NCBI GenBank assembly: GCA_039190275.1
Contig: JBCCYF010000005.1
Coordinates: 9,608 to 73,607, forward strand
Origin: Halovulum sp039190275
Lineage (GTDB): Bacteria > Pseudomonadota > Alphaproteobacteria > Rhodobacterales > Rhodobacteraceae
Length of the DNA: 64,000 bases
Direction of reading: 5' to 3'
The notes beneath the pieces are model-generated. The model had not been told where the DNA came from, did no database searches, and worked only from the letters and a program-made list of their open reading frames with translations. Made by a program: the position numbers and the translations under genes. Positions within the stretch are counted from its first letter, which is position 1. Every line of letters starts with the position of its first letter. This document shows positions 25,655-34,999 of this stretch, in pieces.

Positions 25655-27928
25655 TTACAGCGCACCTTCTTCAAAGTCGTCCTGCGGCATGTCCTCGCCA
25701 AAGACGGCACTGTAGCGTGCGCGCGCTTCCGGCGACATGCTGAACTGTCCTGCCTCAACACGGATCAGATCTCCGCTGCGGACCAGCTTGCCAAAGGCCT
25801 TGATCTTGGTTTCGGCGGTCAGGGGTGTGTCGCCTGCCAGAGTCTTGACCATGTCCATAATGTCGTTCCGGGACACAGTCGCCCGATCCTCAACCAGAAT
25901 CAGGAAGGCCGAGGCCGCCCCCATTAGTTCGGGCAAGGTGGTCGCGCCGATCTTGCGAGCGAAACCGCGCGGGGTGAACTCATCGTCTTCACCGGGGATG
26001 GGGTCGAGGTTGAAGACAGGTCCGGCGTTTGACTTGACTGGCTTGGTAAAGCTGGAGTGCAGCCGGTCCTCGATCGACGGGCCCTCGGCCTTGCGGGCGC
26101 GGTCCGCCGCCGCGGCATCCGCCTCGGGGGTTTCCTCCGATTTACCTGTCAGCAGGCCCCGAAGGCCGCCCAACGCGCTCTCCGGTTCGGCGTCCTGATT
26201 TGCCGGTCGCGGCGCTGATGGCGTCCCGTCGTTGGCGTTTGGTTGGATAACGCGCAAAATACCGCCCCTCGGGGAGGCATCCACTTGGTCAGCTTCCGTC
26301 TCTTCCGGCGGCTGTGTCTGATCAAATTCGGATGCCGATGGCTTGCTCGCGTCGCCCAGTATCGACGGTGATGGGGGGGCATCCCCCTCGTCCGGACCAC
26401 CGCGTTTGAACATCGCACCCAGCGCCCGCAGGGGTCCGCCGGTCTGGGCGGGCTCGACCTCCGTCGACGGCGGGGCCGCGTTGGCTTGCTCCGGCGACAG
26501 GCTCGAGCGAAGCTCGGATAAGTCGAGGTCGTCGGGAATTTCCGCCGGCGGTTTCTTGGCTTTGAGTTTAAAGAGAACCTTGGTTTCCGGCTTTTCAGCA
26601 ACGCTGTCGATAAATGACGGTTCCTCGGGCGAAAGCTCGGTTTCCTCCTCCCCGTCTTCCCGGGCCAGCTCGGGACCCAGACGCAAAGCATCGGCGTGTT
26701 CGCCCGGGTTCGGGCGCAGCGTCAGTACATCCGCGGGTGTCTTTCCGTCTTCGATGTCGTCATCGGATTGGGGGCTACGGATATGCGGAGCATAGGGTTC
26801 CTGCGACTCTTCTGCCGATCCCAGACCGTTGGCAAGGTCCTCAAGCAGCGCATCGTCCCCCTCCATGGCCGCATCTTCCAGCGCAACATCATCGGCCAGA
26901 GCATCCATTTCATCCAGATCCTGGATAGTATCCGGATTGTCGGTGTGCCCGTTCGCGTCTGCCGGGTCGACAGCGAAGTCCCCCAAGGCAAGGCTGCGAA
27001 TAAGATCTTCATCAGATGTGGTCGTCTCGGGCGGTTCGACATCGGTGTCGGCACCTTCAGCGAAGGCCTCGACGGCTGCCGGGGTGTCATCCCCCTCGCC
27101 GGTCGCGTCATTCCATTGGTCGGAGTTTGCGTCGGTATTCGGTTTCTCAGGCGATGGCGTAAAGTAGAAATCTTCGGACGCGCTATCCAGTATGGCCGCC
27201 TTTTGATCCGCTTCATCTGCGGTGTCGAAGTCTGGTTCCTCCTCCGGCGTGTGATCTTCGTGCTCGGCTGCCACGTCATATTCAGGCGCGCCGTCAGCAT
27301 CTTCCATCAACTCGGTACCGGCTGCGTCGTTCTCGTACCGGCCATCATCATCCATCGACAGGTCGGTTCCGGGACCTTCGTCGGCAACGCTCTCGTCTTG
27401 GTCGTGGTCACCTTCGTCGTCGAACGACGCATCGTCAGGGGCACCTTCATGCACGTCTTCGGCGGTCTCTTCCTCATCCGGGGCCGTGTCCAACCGGTCA
27501 TGCAGTTCGTGTGCATCGGCATCATGATGCTCAACATCGATGTCTTCTCCGACATCGACGCCATCACGAAGTTCAGTGACTTCAGGTTTGGCATCCTCTG
27601 CGCTGTCGATACCATCGGCCGGCGCTTCGTCTGTCTGGTCTGCAATTGCCGCGGGTGCGATATCTTTACCGTCTGCCGTCAAGTTCCTGACATAGACGCC
27701 GCCCGCGATCGGTGTGATCTGTATCTCGGTATGATCCTTGCCGCCCAACACCTCGCGAAGGTGCTGAAAATCGTCGATCTCATCGTATTTGCCGAACGAG
27801 GGATCCTCCTCGGCCATGTCCTGAAAGTATGCGACTACCCGTTGCATAACTGAGAACGGGTGGTCATACCCTTCGATCACACAGGCAAAGCTGCCAAAGG
27901 AAACAGCCAGCTTTTTACTCTCGGTCAT
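25655..27928 (-). CDS. Large acidic, mostly disordered protein of unknown function
   Basis: A 757-residue protein in three parts. Residues 1-80 form a compact domain (KLAVSFGSFACVIEGYD, VVAYFQDMAEEDPSFGKYDE). Residues 90-640 are a low-complexity stretch very rich in Asp, Glu, Ala and Pro, with no hydrophobic core. The last 110 residues are again folded (PRGFARKIGATTLPELMGAA, SRNDIMDMVKTLAGD, KLVRSGDLIRV), resembling a winged-helix-like end. No signal peptide or membrane segment. GAGGAGGG precedes the ATG. I recall similar hypothetical proteins in other roseobacters, but no function. It is divergent from thiN. Confidence 0.85.
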   Translation of the reverse strand: MTESKKLAVSFGSFACVIEGYDHPFSVMQRVVAYFQDMAEEDPSFGKYDEIDDFQHLREVLGGKDHTEIQITPIAGGVYVRNLTADGKDIAPAAIADQTDEAPADGIDSAEDAKPEVTELRDGVDVGEDIDVEHHDADAHELHDRLDTAPDEEETAEDVHEGAPDDASFDDEGDHDQDESVADEGPGTDLSMDDDGRYENDAAGTELMEDADGAPEYDVAAEHEDHTPEEEPDFDTADEADQKAAILDSASEDFYFTPSPEKPNTDANSDQWNDATGEGDDTPAAVEAFAEGADTDVEPPETTTSDEDLIRSLALGDFAVDPADANGHTDNPDTIQDLDEMDALADDVALEDAAMEGDDALLEDLANGLGSAEESQEPYAPHIRSPQSDDDIEDGKTPADVLTLRPNPGEHADALRLGPELAREDGEEETELSPEEPSFIDSVAEKPETKVLFKLKAKKPPAEIPDDLDLSELRSSLSPEQANAAPPSTEVEPAQTGGPLRALGAMFKRGGPDEGDAPPSPSILGDASKPSASEFDQTQPPEETEADQVDASPRGGILRVIQPNANDGTPSAPRPANQDAEPESALGGLRGLLTGKSEETPEADAAAADRARKAEGPSIEDRLHSSFTKPVKSNAGPVFNLDPIPGEDDEFTPRGFARKIGATTLPELMGAASAFLILVEDRATVSRNDIMDMVKTLAGDTPLTAETKIKAFGKLVRSGDLIRVEAGQFSMSPEARARYSAVFGEDMPQDDFEEGAL

Positions 27929-28047
27929 CCTACCCTCCTCGAGCCGGGATGCGGCATTTGTGTCACTTTTCGGTACAGCCTAACCAGAGATACCTGCCCG
28001 GACCTCACAACTCGCCGGGAAACCGCCGACAGGATACGATAACAATT

Positions 28048-28722
28048 ATGAGCAGAGTACTAATTAATAGTCCGAGTTCTGTGACCCTTATCGGTGGCGG
28101 CGCGGTGCGTCGGGCGGTTTTTGACACCGCACTCCGCCATGCACCGGTACTTGTTGCGGCCGATGGCGGCGCCGACACGGCCCAAAGCTTTGGCCAAAGT
28201 CCTACCGCGATCATCGGTGATCTCGATTCAATAGATAATCTTGAATATTGGCAGAATTCGGACGTACCGGTGCACAGGGTCGACGATCAGGATACCACGG
28301 ATTTTGAGAAATGTATGGAGCTGATTAGCGCGCCGCTGATCCTGGGGGTCGGCTTCCTCGGTGCGCGTACGGACCACACCCTGGCCGCCCTGAGTACGTT
28401 GATGAAGTTTGCCCCGAAACCGGTCATACTGCTTGGAGAAAAGGACCTTGTGTTCTTTGCGCCGCCCGCGTTCGACCTGAGGGTGCCAACGGGAAGTCCG
28501 GTTTCGCTTTTTCCGCTGGTGCCGGTGCGCGGCACCCATTCAAAGGGTCTCGAATGGTCGGTTGACGGTCTGCTGATGTCTCCCGGCGACAAGGTCGGAA
28601 CATCCAATCGCATGATGGGGCCACAATTGGAGTTGGCTTTTGATGCACCGGGCCTGCTGGTGATTCTGCCTTTGTTAACCCTCGGCGATGTGGCGCGTAT
28701 GCTCAGCACTCAGGCACGTTGA
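28048..28722 (+). CDS. thiN: Thiamine pyrophosphokinase
   Basis: A 224-residue enzyme converting thiamine to thiamine diphosphate with ATP. Motifs: VAADGGADTA, AIIGDLDSID, QDTTDFEKCME and GARTDHTLAAL, all typical of the TPK catalytic domain; the C-terminal part is the thiamine-binding beta domain (GLEWSVDG, GTSNRM). I start at ATG 28048; the frame extends to 27949 but that part does not resemble the family. Its 3' end overlaps the convergent sdaA gene by 20 bp. Confidence 0.92.
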   Translation: MSRVLINSPSSVTLIGGGAVRRAVFDTALRHAPVLVAADGGADTAQSFGQSPTAIIGDLDSIDNLEYWQNSDVPVHRVDDQDTTDFEKCMELISAPLILGVGFLGARTDHTLAALSTLMKFAPKPVILLGEKDLVFFAPPAFDLRVPTGSPVSLFPLVPVRGTHSKGLEWSVDGLLMSPGDKVGTSNRMMGPQLELAFDAPGLLVILPLLTLGDVARMLSTQAR

Positions 28723-30094
28723 CAGCCAGGCCACCTTGCGAGGTTTCCTTGTATTTGGTGCTCATGTCCCGCCCCGTCTGCCGCATGGTTTCGACACAGG
28801 CATCCAGCGATACCAGGTGTTGGCCATCCCCCCGCAGGCTGATCGATGCGGCCGAGACCGCCTTTATGGCGCCCAGCCCATTACGCTCGATGCAAGGGGC
28901 CTGAACCAGACCCCGAATCGGATCACAGGTCATGCCCAGGTGATGCTCAAGGGCGATCTCGGCAGCGTTTTCGACCTGTTCGGGCGTGCCGCCCAGTATG
29001 GCGCAAAGACCGGCCGCCGCCATCGCAGAAGCAGAGCCGACCTCGCCTTGGCAGCCGACCTCCGCGCCGGAAATCGACGCGTTTGTCTTGATCAGCCCAC
29101 CGATGGCTGCGGCGGTCAGGATAAACTCGGGGATCTTGGAGGTCTGCGCACCTGGCACATGCGCGAGATAATACTTAAGCGTGGCCGGAACCACGCCAGC
29201 CGCCCCATTGGTGGGGGCGGTGACCACCTGGCCGCCCGCCGCATTAACCTCGTTTACGGCCATGGCATAGACCGATATCCAGTCGTTGATTGTGTGCGGT
29301 GCGGGCTGGTTCTGGCCGCGCTCGGCGACCAGAGCCAGGTGGATCGTGCGCGCCCGGCGGCGCAGATTGAGCCCGCCGGGCAGCACGCCACTGTCGCTCA
29401 GGCCCCGGGTGATAGAGCCGTCCATAACGTCCCACAAACGGCCAATGATGGTGTCCAGCTCCGCTCCAATGCCGCGTGCCGCCTCGTTCTCGCGTTTCAT
29501 CTGCGCGATGCTCAATCCTGACTGTCGGGCGCGCCGCACCATCTCGGCCGCTGTCGTGAACGGGTAGGGGATTGGCTGCGGCGCACCGGTTTCGCCGGCT
29601 GTGGTCAGTTCACGTTCGGTCAGAACAAACCCGCCACCCACGGAGTAATACACCTCACGTGCATATGTGGCGTCCCTGTTATCAAGCGCCGTGAGCACCA
29701 TTCCGTTGGCATGGCCCTCAAGCGGTGGGCCATAGTCAAAAATGATGTCCTGCTCTGGTGAAAACCGAAGCTCAGCCAATCCGGGGGGCGTGATCCGTCC
29801 GGACTGCGCAACGTCAGCGAGCACAGCCTCGGCCTGATCAGCGTCGAATGCGTCCGGTCGGAACCCCGCCAGCCCCAGGACGACGGCGCGATCGGTGGCA
29901 TGTCCCTTGCCGGTAAAGGCAAGCGACCCGTGCAATTGGCACTGCAGCCGGCTAAGCCGCCCCGCCCCTGGAATAACCTCCCGTCCGTCACGTAGCAGGT
30001 CCAGAAAGCGTGCGGCGGCCAGCATGGGCCCCATTGTATGGGAGCTTGACGGCCCGACGCCGATCTTAAATATGTCCGTGACGCTCAGATACAC
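28703..30094 (-). CDS. sdaA: L-serine dehydratase (iron-sulfur type, single chain)
   Basis: A 463-residue enzyme deaminating L-serine to pyruvate and ammonia. The N-terminal beta-domain motif is KIGVGPSSSHTMGPM; the alpha domain has GGQVVTAPTNGAAGVVPA and the cysteine sites GAEVGCQGEVG and MTCDPIRGLVQAPCIERN, which hold the 4Fe-4S cluster. The GTG at 30094 is chosen as start because AGGAGCAAACCGG precedes it and the product then begins at the family start; the frame extends further upstream without homology. The 276 bp to rpiA carry both divergent promoters; I saw no firm motif there. Confidence 0.94.
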   Translation of the reverse strand: MYLSVTDIFKIGVGPSSSHTMGPMLAAARFLDLLRDGREVIPGAGRLSRLQCQLHGSLAFTGKGHATDRAVVLGLAGFRPDAFDADQAEAVLADVAQSGRITPPGLAELRFSPEQDIIFDYGPPLEGHANGMVLTALDNRDATYAREVYYSVGGGFVLTERELTTAGETGAPQPIPYPFTTAAEMVRRARQSGLSIAQMKRENEAARGIGAELDTIIGRLWDVMDGSITRGLSDSGVLPGGLNLRRRARTIHLALVAERGQNQPAPHTINDWISVYAMAVNEVNAAGGQVVTAPTNGAAGVVPATLKYYLAHVPGAQTSKIPEFILTAAAIGGLIKTNASISGAEVGCQGEVGSASAMAAAGLCAILGGTPEQVENAAEIALEHHLGMTCDPIRGLVQAPCIERNGLGAIKAVSAASISLRGDGQHLVSLDACVETMRQTGRDMSTKYKETSQGGLAVNVPEC

Positions 30095-30370
30095 CCGGTT
30101 TGCTCCTGCCTGTCTGCCGCCTTCTTGACGGGGGCAGCCGGAAGTGGCTGTGCCGGGCGCGACATCGGAATGCTGATATCCGTCTTTCACGTCAGATACG
30201 ACTGTGTAAACGGCACAGTCCCGGGCGGCGGGCCGTTTTTCCGTCGGTTTTGGCAGACCATGTATGCGCCCTGGCAATATTAGGTCGCAAACATGCGAAT
30301 ATCCCTCGAACACGGGTTTGATTACGCCTATAAGCGCGAAAATCGAATGACTGAACACCAAGGATTGCCA

Positions 30371-31156
30371 ATGCGGCAGGGACTGGACCCGACAGATCGG
30401 GCGAAACTGACCTCAGCTTACTACGCGATGCGGCTTGTGGAAGACGGGATGGCCTTGGGTTTGGGCACCGGGTCAACCGCCGCTTGGCTGGTGAAATTGT
30501 TGGGCGCACGCAAACATATCGAGGGTCTGAACATCGAAACGGTGTCCACCTCTGAGGCGACCGAGGCGCTGGCGCGGGAAGTTGGTCTGGCCACCACTCG
30601 GCTGGACGAAGCCGAGTACCTGGACCTAACCATCGACGGCGCAGATGAGTTCGACCCGATGCTGAGTCTGATCAAGGGGGCGGGCGGCGCGCTTCTGCGG
30701 GAAAAAATCGTGGCAACCGCCTCGGAACGGATGGTGGTGATTTCCGACCTCAGCAAACAGGTCAAGCAACTGGGGCAATTCCCACTTCCGGTCGAGGTTG
30801 TGCAGTTCGGCGTGGAGGTGACCGCAAATATGATCCGCGAGCGTTTGGCAGGCGCGGATGTTGCAGACGACCGCATGGAGTTGCGGCAGCGGAATGATGC
30901 GCCCTATGTTACGGATGAAGGGCATTTCCTTCTGGATCTGTACCTGGAACAAATCGGCGACGTGGACGCGCTCTCGGCTGAGCTTTTGTCCGTGCCCGGG
31001 GTCGTTGAAACAGGGCTGTTTGTCGATATCGCAGACACGGTGATCGTCGGCGCGCCCACCGGCGAAGCGCAAATGATCCGTGTGGATGAACAGCCCGAGG
31101 TCCACGACGATCTTGACGAGGAGCGGTTAAACGCCTTTCTGGCGCATATCGGCTGA
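30371..31156 (+). CDS. rpiA: Ribose-5-phosphate isomerase A
   Basis: A 261-residue isomerase of the pentose phosphate pathway. Motifs: GLGTGSTAAWLV, LDLTIDGADEFDP and LIKGAGGALLREK, which carry the phosphate loop, the catalytic Asp/Glu and the Lys. ATG 30371 is chosen because AAGGATTG lies just before it; ATG 30347 is possible but has no ribosome site. The glutathione reductase gene follows 17 bp later, so both are probably one transcript, linking NADPH supply with its use. Confidence 0.95.
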   Translation: MRQGLDPTDRAKLTSAYYAMRLVEDGMALGLGTGSTAAWLVKLLGARKHIEGLNIETVSTSEATEALAREVGLATTRLDEAEYLDLTIDGADEFDPMLSLIKGAGGALLREKIVATASERMVVISDLSKQVKQLGQFPLPVEVVQFGVEVTANMIRERLAGADVADDRMELRQRNDAPYVTDEGHFLLDLYLEQIGDVDALSAELLSVPGVVETGLFVDIADTVIVGAPTGEAQMIRVDEQPEVHDDLDEERLNAFLAHIG

Positions 31157-31173
31157 CGAAGGAACCGCCTGCA

Positions 31174-32529
31174 ATGTCGGATTTTGAATATGACCTCTTT
31201 GTCATCGGTGGCGGTTCCGGCGGCGTCCGTGCGGCGCGCTGGGCGGCGATGACGGGCGCGAGAGTAGGGCTTTGCGAAGAGTTTCGCTTTGGCGGTACTT
31301 GCGTGATCCGCGGCTGTGTTCCCAAGAAGCTAATGGTGTTTGCGTCGGGCTTTTCCGAGGTAGTCGAGGACGCGTCGGGTTTTGGCTGGTCGCACACCGG
31401 CAGCACGTTCGACTGGCCGTTCTTCATTGGCAAGAAAGATCGCGAAATCGATCGGCTGGAAAGTGTCTATCAAACCAATCTTGAGAAAGTTGGTGTCCGG
31501 ACCTATCGCGCGCGCGGCATGTTGACTGATCCTCACACGATAAAGCTTTCGACTGGCGAGCGGTTTCGGGCCAAGCACATACTGGTCGCCACAGGCGGTG
31601 CCCCCTTCGCGCCTGACCTGCCGGGGATCGAGCATGTGATTACATCGAACGACATCTTCCACCTTGAAACACAACCCGAGCGGATGCTTATCGTCGGCGG
31701 CGGCTACATCGCCTGCGAGTTTGCGGGGATCATGAATGGCCTGGGAACGCAGGTGACCCAGTTCTACCGGGGCGCCCAGATTCTGCGTGGGTTTGACGAC
31801 GAAGTCCGCGGGCATATCGCTGAGGAGATGCGGAAAAAGGGTATTGACCTGCATGTCGGTCGGGACTTGGTCTCGATCACCAAAACGCCGGATGGGCTTG
31901 AGGTGAAATGTACCGATGGAACGATCAGTACCTATGATCAGATCCTTTACGCTACGGGGCGAAAGCCGAATACTGCGGGCATTGGGCTAGAGGCCGTGGG
32001 GGTTAAACTAGATCGTTTCGGAGCAGTGACGGTTGACGAATACTCGCAGACCGCGGTGCCGTCGATCTATGCCATCGGGGATGTGACCAACCGTGTGAAC
32101 CTGACCCCCGTGGCTATCCGCGAGGGAATGGCGTTTAGCGACACGGTCTTTAAGGGCATTCCCACGCCGGTCGATCACAAACTGATCCCGACGGCGGTTT
32201 TTACACAGCCCGAGATCGGGACCATCGGACTGACGCAGGAAGAGGCGCGGGAAACCCGCGAAATTGAAGTATATCGCGCGACCTTTCGCCCTATGTTTCA
32301 CGCCTTTGCGGGCCGCGATCAACGGATGCTGATGAAACTGGTCGTGGACAAATCATCGCGCACAGTGCTGGGTGTGCATATAGTGGGTCCCGCCGCGGGC
32401 GAGATGATCCAAATGGTCGGTATCGCGGTGAAGATGGGGGCAACAAAAGAGGACTTCGACCGCACTATGGCGGTTCACCCGACGGCGGCTGAGGAACTCG
32501 TCACGATGCGGGACCCGCTTCCGGGATAA
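31174..32529 (+). CDS. gor: Glutathione-disulfide reductase
   Basis: A 451-residue NADPH-dependent flavoenzyme keeping glutathione reduced. Motifs: FAD site FVIGGGSGGVRAA, redox disulfide GGTCVIRGCVPKK, NADPH site IVGGGYIACEFA, second FAD contact YAIGDVT and the C-terminal catalytic His/Glu in AVHPTAAEE. GAAGG precedes the ATG. It forms a likely operon with rpiA, and hflK follows 77 bp downstream. Confidence 0.95.
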   Translation: MSDFEYDLFVIGGGSGGVRAARWAAMTGARVGLCEEFRFGGTCVIRGCVPKKLMVFASGFSEVVEDASGFGWSHTGSTFDWPFFIGKKDREIDRLESVYQTNLEKVGVRTYRARGMLTDPHTIKLSTGERFRAKHILVATGGAPFAPDLPGIEHVITSNDIFHLETQPERMLIVGGGYIACEFAGIMNGLGTQVTQFYRGAQILRGFDDEVRGHIAEEMRKKGIDLHVGRDLVSITKTPDGLEVKCTDGTISTYDQILYATGRKPNTAGIGLEAVGVKLDRFGAVTVDEYSQTAVPSIYAIGDVTNRVNLTPVAIREGMAFSDTVFKGIPTPVDHKLIPTAVFTQPEIGTIGLTQEEARETREIEVYRATFRPMFHAFAGRDQRMLMKLVVDKSSRTVLGVHIVGPAAGEMIQMVGIAVKMGATKEDFDRTMAVHPTAAEELVTMRDPLPG

Positions 32530-32606
32530 CCTTGAATTTCAACCCTGACCCTACACTTAAGGGGCAGGTTTCGGTGGATGTAACGACAAGAAGGTATAAC
32601 AGGCGC

Positions 32607-33782
32607 ATGGCCATTTGGATGAACAACGGTCCGTGGGGCGGCGGTGGCGGCGGCGGCAAAAAAGGCGGCGGCGGCCGCGGCCCATGGGGTGGCGGCGGCG
32701 ACAATGACCGGCGGCCGAACGGAAGCGGCGGGGGAAACCGGCCCGGTGGCCAGGGCCCGGATATTGATCAGATCGTAAGGAAGGGTCAGGAGCAGCTTCG
32801 CGTGCTGATGGGCGGCGGCGGCGGCAGCGGCGGCCCAGGACTTGGCGGAGAAGGTATCGGCAAGGGCGGGTTTGCGCTTGTCGCGCTGGCGCTCGTCGGT
32901 ACGTGGTTGTTCTTTTCGTTCTATTCAGTCCGCCCGGAAGAGCAGTCGGTGGAATTGTTTCTTGGCGAATTCTCCTCAATCGGAAATCCGGGCCTGAACT
33001 TTGCGCCGTGGCCGTTCGTAACCTATGAGAAGGTCCTGGTGACCGGGGAAAGAACCGTACGGATCGGCAGTGGCGGGCGCGGGGACGAAGGCCTTATGCT
33101 GACCGGCGACGAGAACATCGTTGATATCGATTTCGAAGTGATCTGGAATATTTCAGACCCGGCGAAGTACCTTTTCAACTTGGCGGATCCCGAGGTGACC
33201 ATCGATGCGGTTGCCGAGTCAGCGATGCGTGAAGTGATATCAAGGTCCGAACTTGCACCGGTGTTGAACAGGGATCGGGGTCTTATCGCGGACGAGGTGC
33301 TCGGCCTTGTTCAGGGAACTTTGGATACCTACGACAGTGGCGTGAACATCGTGCGCCTCAACTTCGACCGGGCAGATCCCCCGCGTGAGGTCATTGACGC
33401 GTTCCGCGACGTTCAGGCGGCCGAACAGGAGCGGGACCGTTTTGAAAACGAGGCGGACGCCTATGCAAACAGGCGCCTTGCCGAGGCGCGTGGTCAAGCC
33501 GCCGAGCTACTTCAGCAATCCGAAGCCTATCGTGCCCGGGTTGTAAACGAGGCCACAGGTGAGGCGAGCCGCTTTATCGCTGTCTTCGACGAATACGCCA
33601 AGGCGCAGGATGTGACGCGCAAGCGCCTGTACCTCGAAACGATGGAGCGTGTCTTGGGTGGCGTTGACAAGATCATTATCGATGAAGGTGTTGGCGGGTC
33701 CGGCAACGGCGGGCAGGGGGTCGTGCCCTATCTGCCACTTAACGAGCTGCAGCGAAACCGCACCGCTTCCGGAGACAACTGA
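32607..33782 (+). CDS. hflK: FtsH protease regulator HflK
   Basis: A 391-residue SPFH/prohibitin-domain membrane protein. The first 90 residues are extremely glycine-rich with Lys and Arg (GPWGGGGGGGKKGGGG), one membrane segment follows (FALVALALVGTWLFFSFY), then the SPFH domain and a helical Ala/Glu-rich stretch (AAEQERDRFENEADAYANRR). HflK with HflC forms a cage around FtsH and modulates membrane protein turnover. ATG 32607 begins the known MAIWMNNGPWGG start. Stop and hflC start overlap (TGATG). Confidence 0.94.
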   Translation: MAIWMNNGPWGGGGGGGKKGGGGRGPWGGGGDNDRRPNGSGGGNRPGGQGPDIDQIVRKGQEQLRVLMGGGGGSGGPGLGGEGIGKGGFALVALALVGTWLFFSFYSVRPEEQSVELFLGEFSSIGNPGLNFAPWPFVTYEKVLVTGERTVRIGSGGRGDEGLMLTGDENIVDIDFEVIWNISDPAKYLFNLADPEVTIDAVAESAMREVISRSELAPVLNRDRGLIADEVLGLVQGTLDTYDSGVNIVRLNFDRADPPREVIDAFRDVQAAEQERDRFENEADAYANRRLAEARGQAAELLQQSEAYRARVVNEATGEASRFIAVFDEYAKAQDVTRKRLYLETMERVLGGVDKIIIDEGVGGSGNGGQGVVPYLPLNELQRNRTASGDN

Positions 33783-34660
33783 TGACCAGATCCATTATTT
33801 TTCTTGTTGCCCTGGTCATCGCGCTTGTTGTCGCCCTATCGTCGGTTTTCATTGTCGACGAACGGCAAAAGGGTCTGGTGTTGCAGTTCGGGCAGATCCG
33901 CGATGTGAAGGAAAATCCGGGTCTGGCGTTCAAGGTTCCTTTTATCCAGAACGTTGTGAAATACGACGACCGTATCCAGTCGCTTGATACCGAACAGCAG
34001 GAGGTCACACCTCTGGATGATCGCCGTTTGGTGGTCGACAGTTTTGCCCGTTGGCGGATTTCGGACGTGGTTCAATTCCGCCAGGCCGTCGGCCCCGGCG
34101 GCATCCAGCTGGCTGAAACGCGTCTAGACGGTATTTTGCGCGCACAGCTTCGCGAGGTACTGGGTTCTGTTACGTCAAACACCATCCTCTCGGCGGATCG
34201 TGTGGCATTGATGAACCGCATTCGCGACGCCTCGATCACGCGGGCCCGTTCGATTGGGATCGAAGTCATCGACGTCCGGATCAAGCGGACGGAGTTGCCG
34301 ACCCAGAACCTTGCCGCGACATTCGAACGGATGGAGGCGGAACGTGCCCGTGAAGCGGCAGACGAGCGTGCGCGTGGTGGCGAGGCGGCGCAACGTGTTC
34401 GCGCTCAGGCCGATCGTACCGCCGTCGAGTTGGTGTCCGAGGCTCAGCGCGATAGCGAGATCATCCGTGGTGAGGCTGATGCCCAGCGTAACGCTATTTT
34501 CGCCGATGCCTTCGGTCGGGATCCGGAGTTTTTCGCCTTTTACCGTAGTCTGACAGCCTATGAACGCTCGCTGAGCAGCACAAACTCGACGATGGTTATT
34601 ACACCGGACAGCGAGTTTTTCGAGTATCTCAAATCGGATACGCTTCCAGCCGCACCGTGA
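33782..34660 (+). CDS. hflC: FtsH protease regulator HflC
   Basis: A 292-residue partner of HflK. An N-terminal membrane anchor (SIIFLVALVIALVVALSSVF) is followed by an SPFH domain (FIVDERQKGLVLQFGQI) and a helical region rich in Glu, Arg and Ala (ERMEAERAREAADERARG). It overlaps hflK by one base and the DUF2065 gene by four (GTGA), the usual hflK-hflC-DUF2065 order. Confidence 0.95.
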   Translation: MTRSIIFLVALVIALVVALSSVFIVDERQKGLVLQFGQIRDVKENPGLAFKVPFIQNVVKYDDRIQSLDTEQQEVTPLDDRRLVVDSFARWRISDVVQFRQAVGPGGIQLAETRLDGILRAQLREVLGSVTSNTILSADRVALMNRIRDASITRARSIGIEVIDVRIKRTELPTQNLAATFERMEAERAREAADERARGGEAAQRVRAQADRTAVELVSEAQRDSEIIRGEADAQRNAIFADAFGRDPEFFAFYRSLTAYERSLSSTNSTMVITPDSEFFEYLKSDTLPAAP

Positions 34661-34848
34661 GCTGGTCCGACCTGTGGACGGCGCTGGGTCTTGTCGCCGT
34701 AATTGAGGGGCTGGCGCTTGCGCTTGCCCCTCGTCGTATGGAAGACCTGCTTGCCGCGCTTCAGCAAATCCCGCCAGATACCAGACGGTACATCGGTCTG
34801 GCGGCCATTGCAGTCGGCGTGTTGATCGTTTCTGTGGCACGTAGTTAG
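34657..34848 (+). CDS. DUF2065 family small membrane protein
   Basis: A 63-residue protein with two membrane segments (about residues 7-26 and 44-62) and the family pattern LVAVIEGLALALAP, RRMED and QIPPDTRRYIGLAAIAVGV. It starts with a GTG overlapping the hflC stop. Members usually follow hflC; the role is unknown, possibly with the HflKC-FtsH complex. The following Deg protease gene completes a membrane/periplasm quality-control group. Confidence 0.9.
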   Translation: MSWSDLWTALGLVAVIEGLALALAPRRMEDLLAALQQIPPDTRRYIGLAAIAVGVLIVSVARS

Positions 34849-34999
34849 CTTCGCGGCATTGGAATTCACTCTTCGCAGGTTTAAATACACAGGTGGGTGA
34901 GGGAACGCACCTTGTCCGTCTTGTGGTGTTGACGCTGGACCGATCTGGCGTGACACTTACGTGTTGCCGCATTTTGCGCTGCCAGTTGGAGGATATCGG

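Noticed and set aside
26696..27853. 385-codon plus-strand frame antisense to the acidic protein
   Set aside because: It mirrors the Asp/Glu-rich codons of the real gene (giving Val/Ile/Arg-rich product), has no ribosome site and no domain.
32640..32840. GGCGGCGGC-rich stretch as a DNA repeat array
   Set aside because: It is the normal glycine-rich N-terminus of HflK in frame, not an array of spaced repeats.
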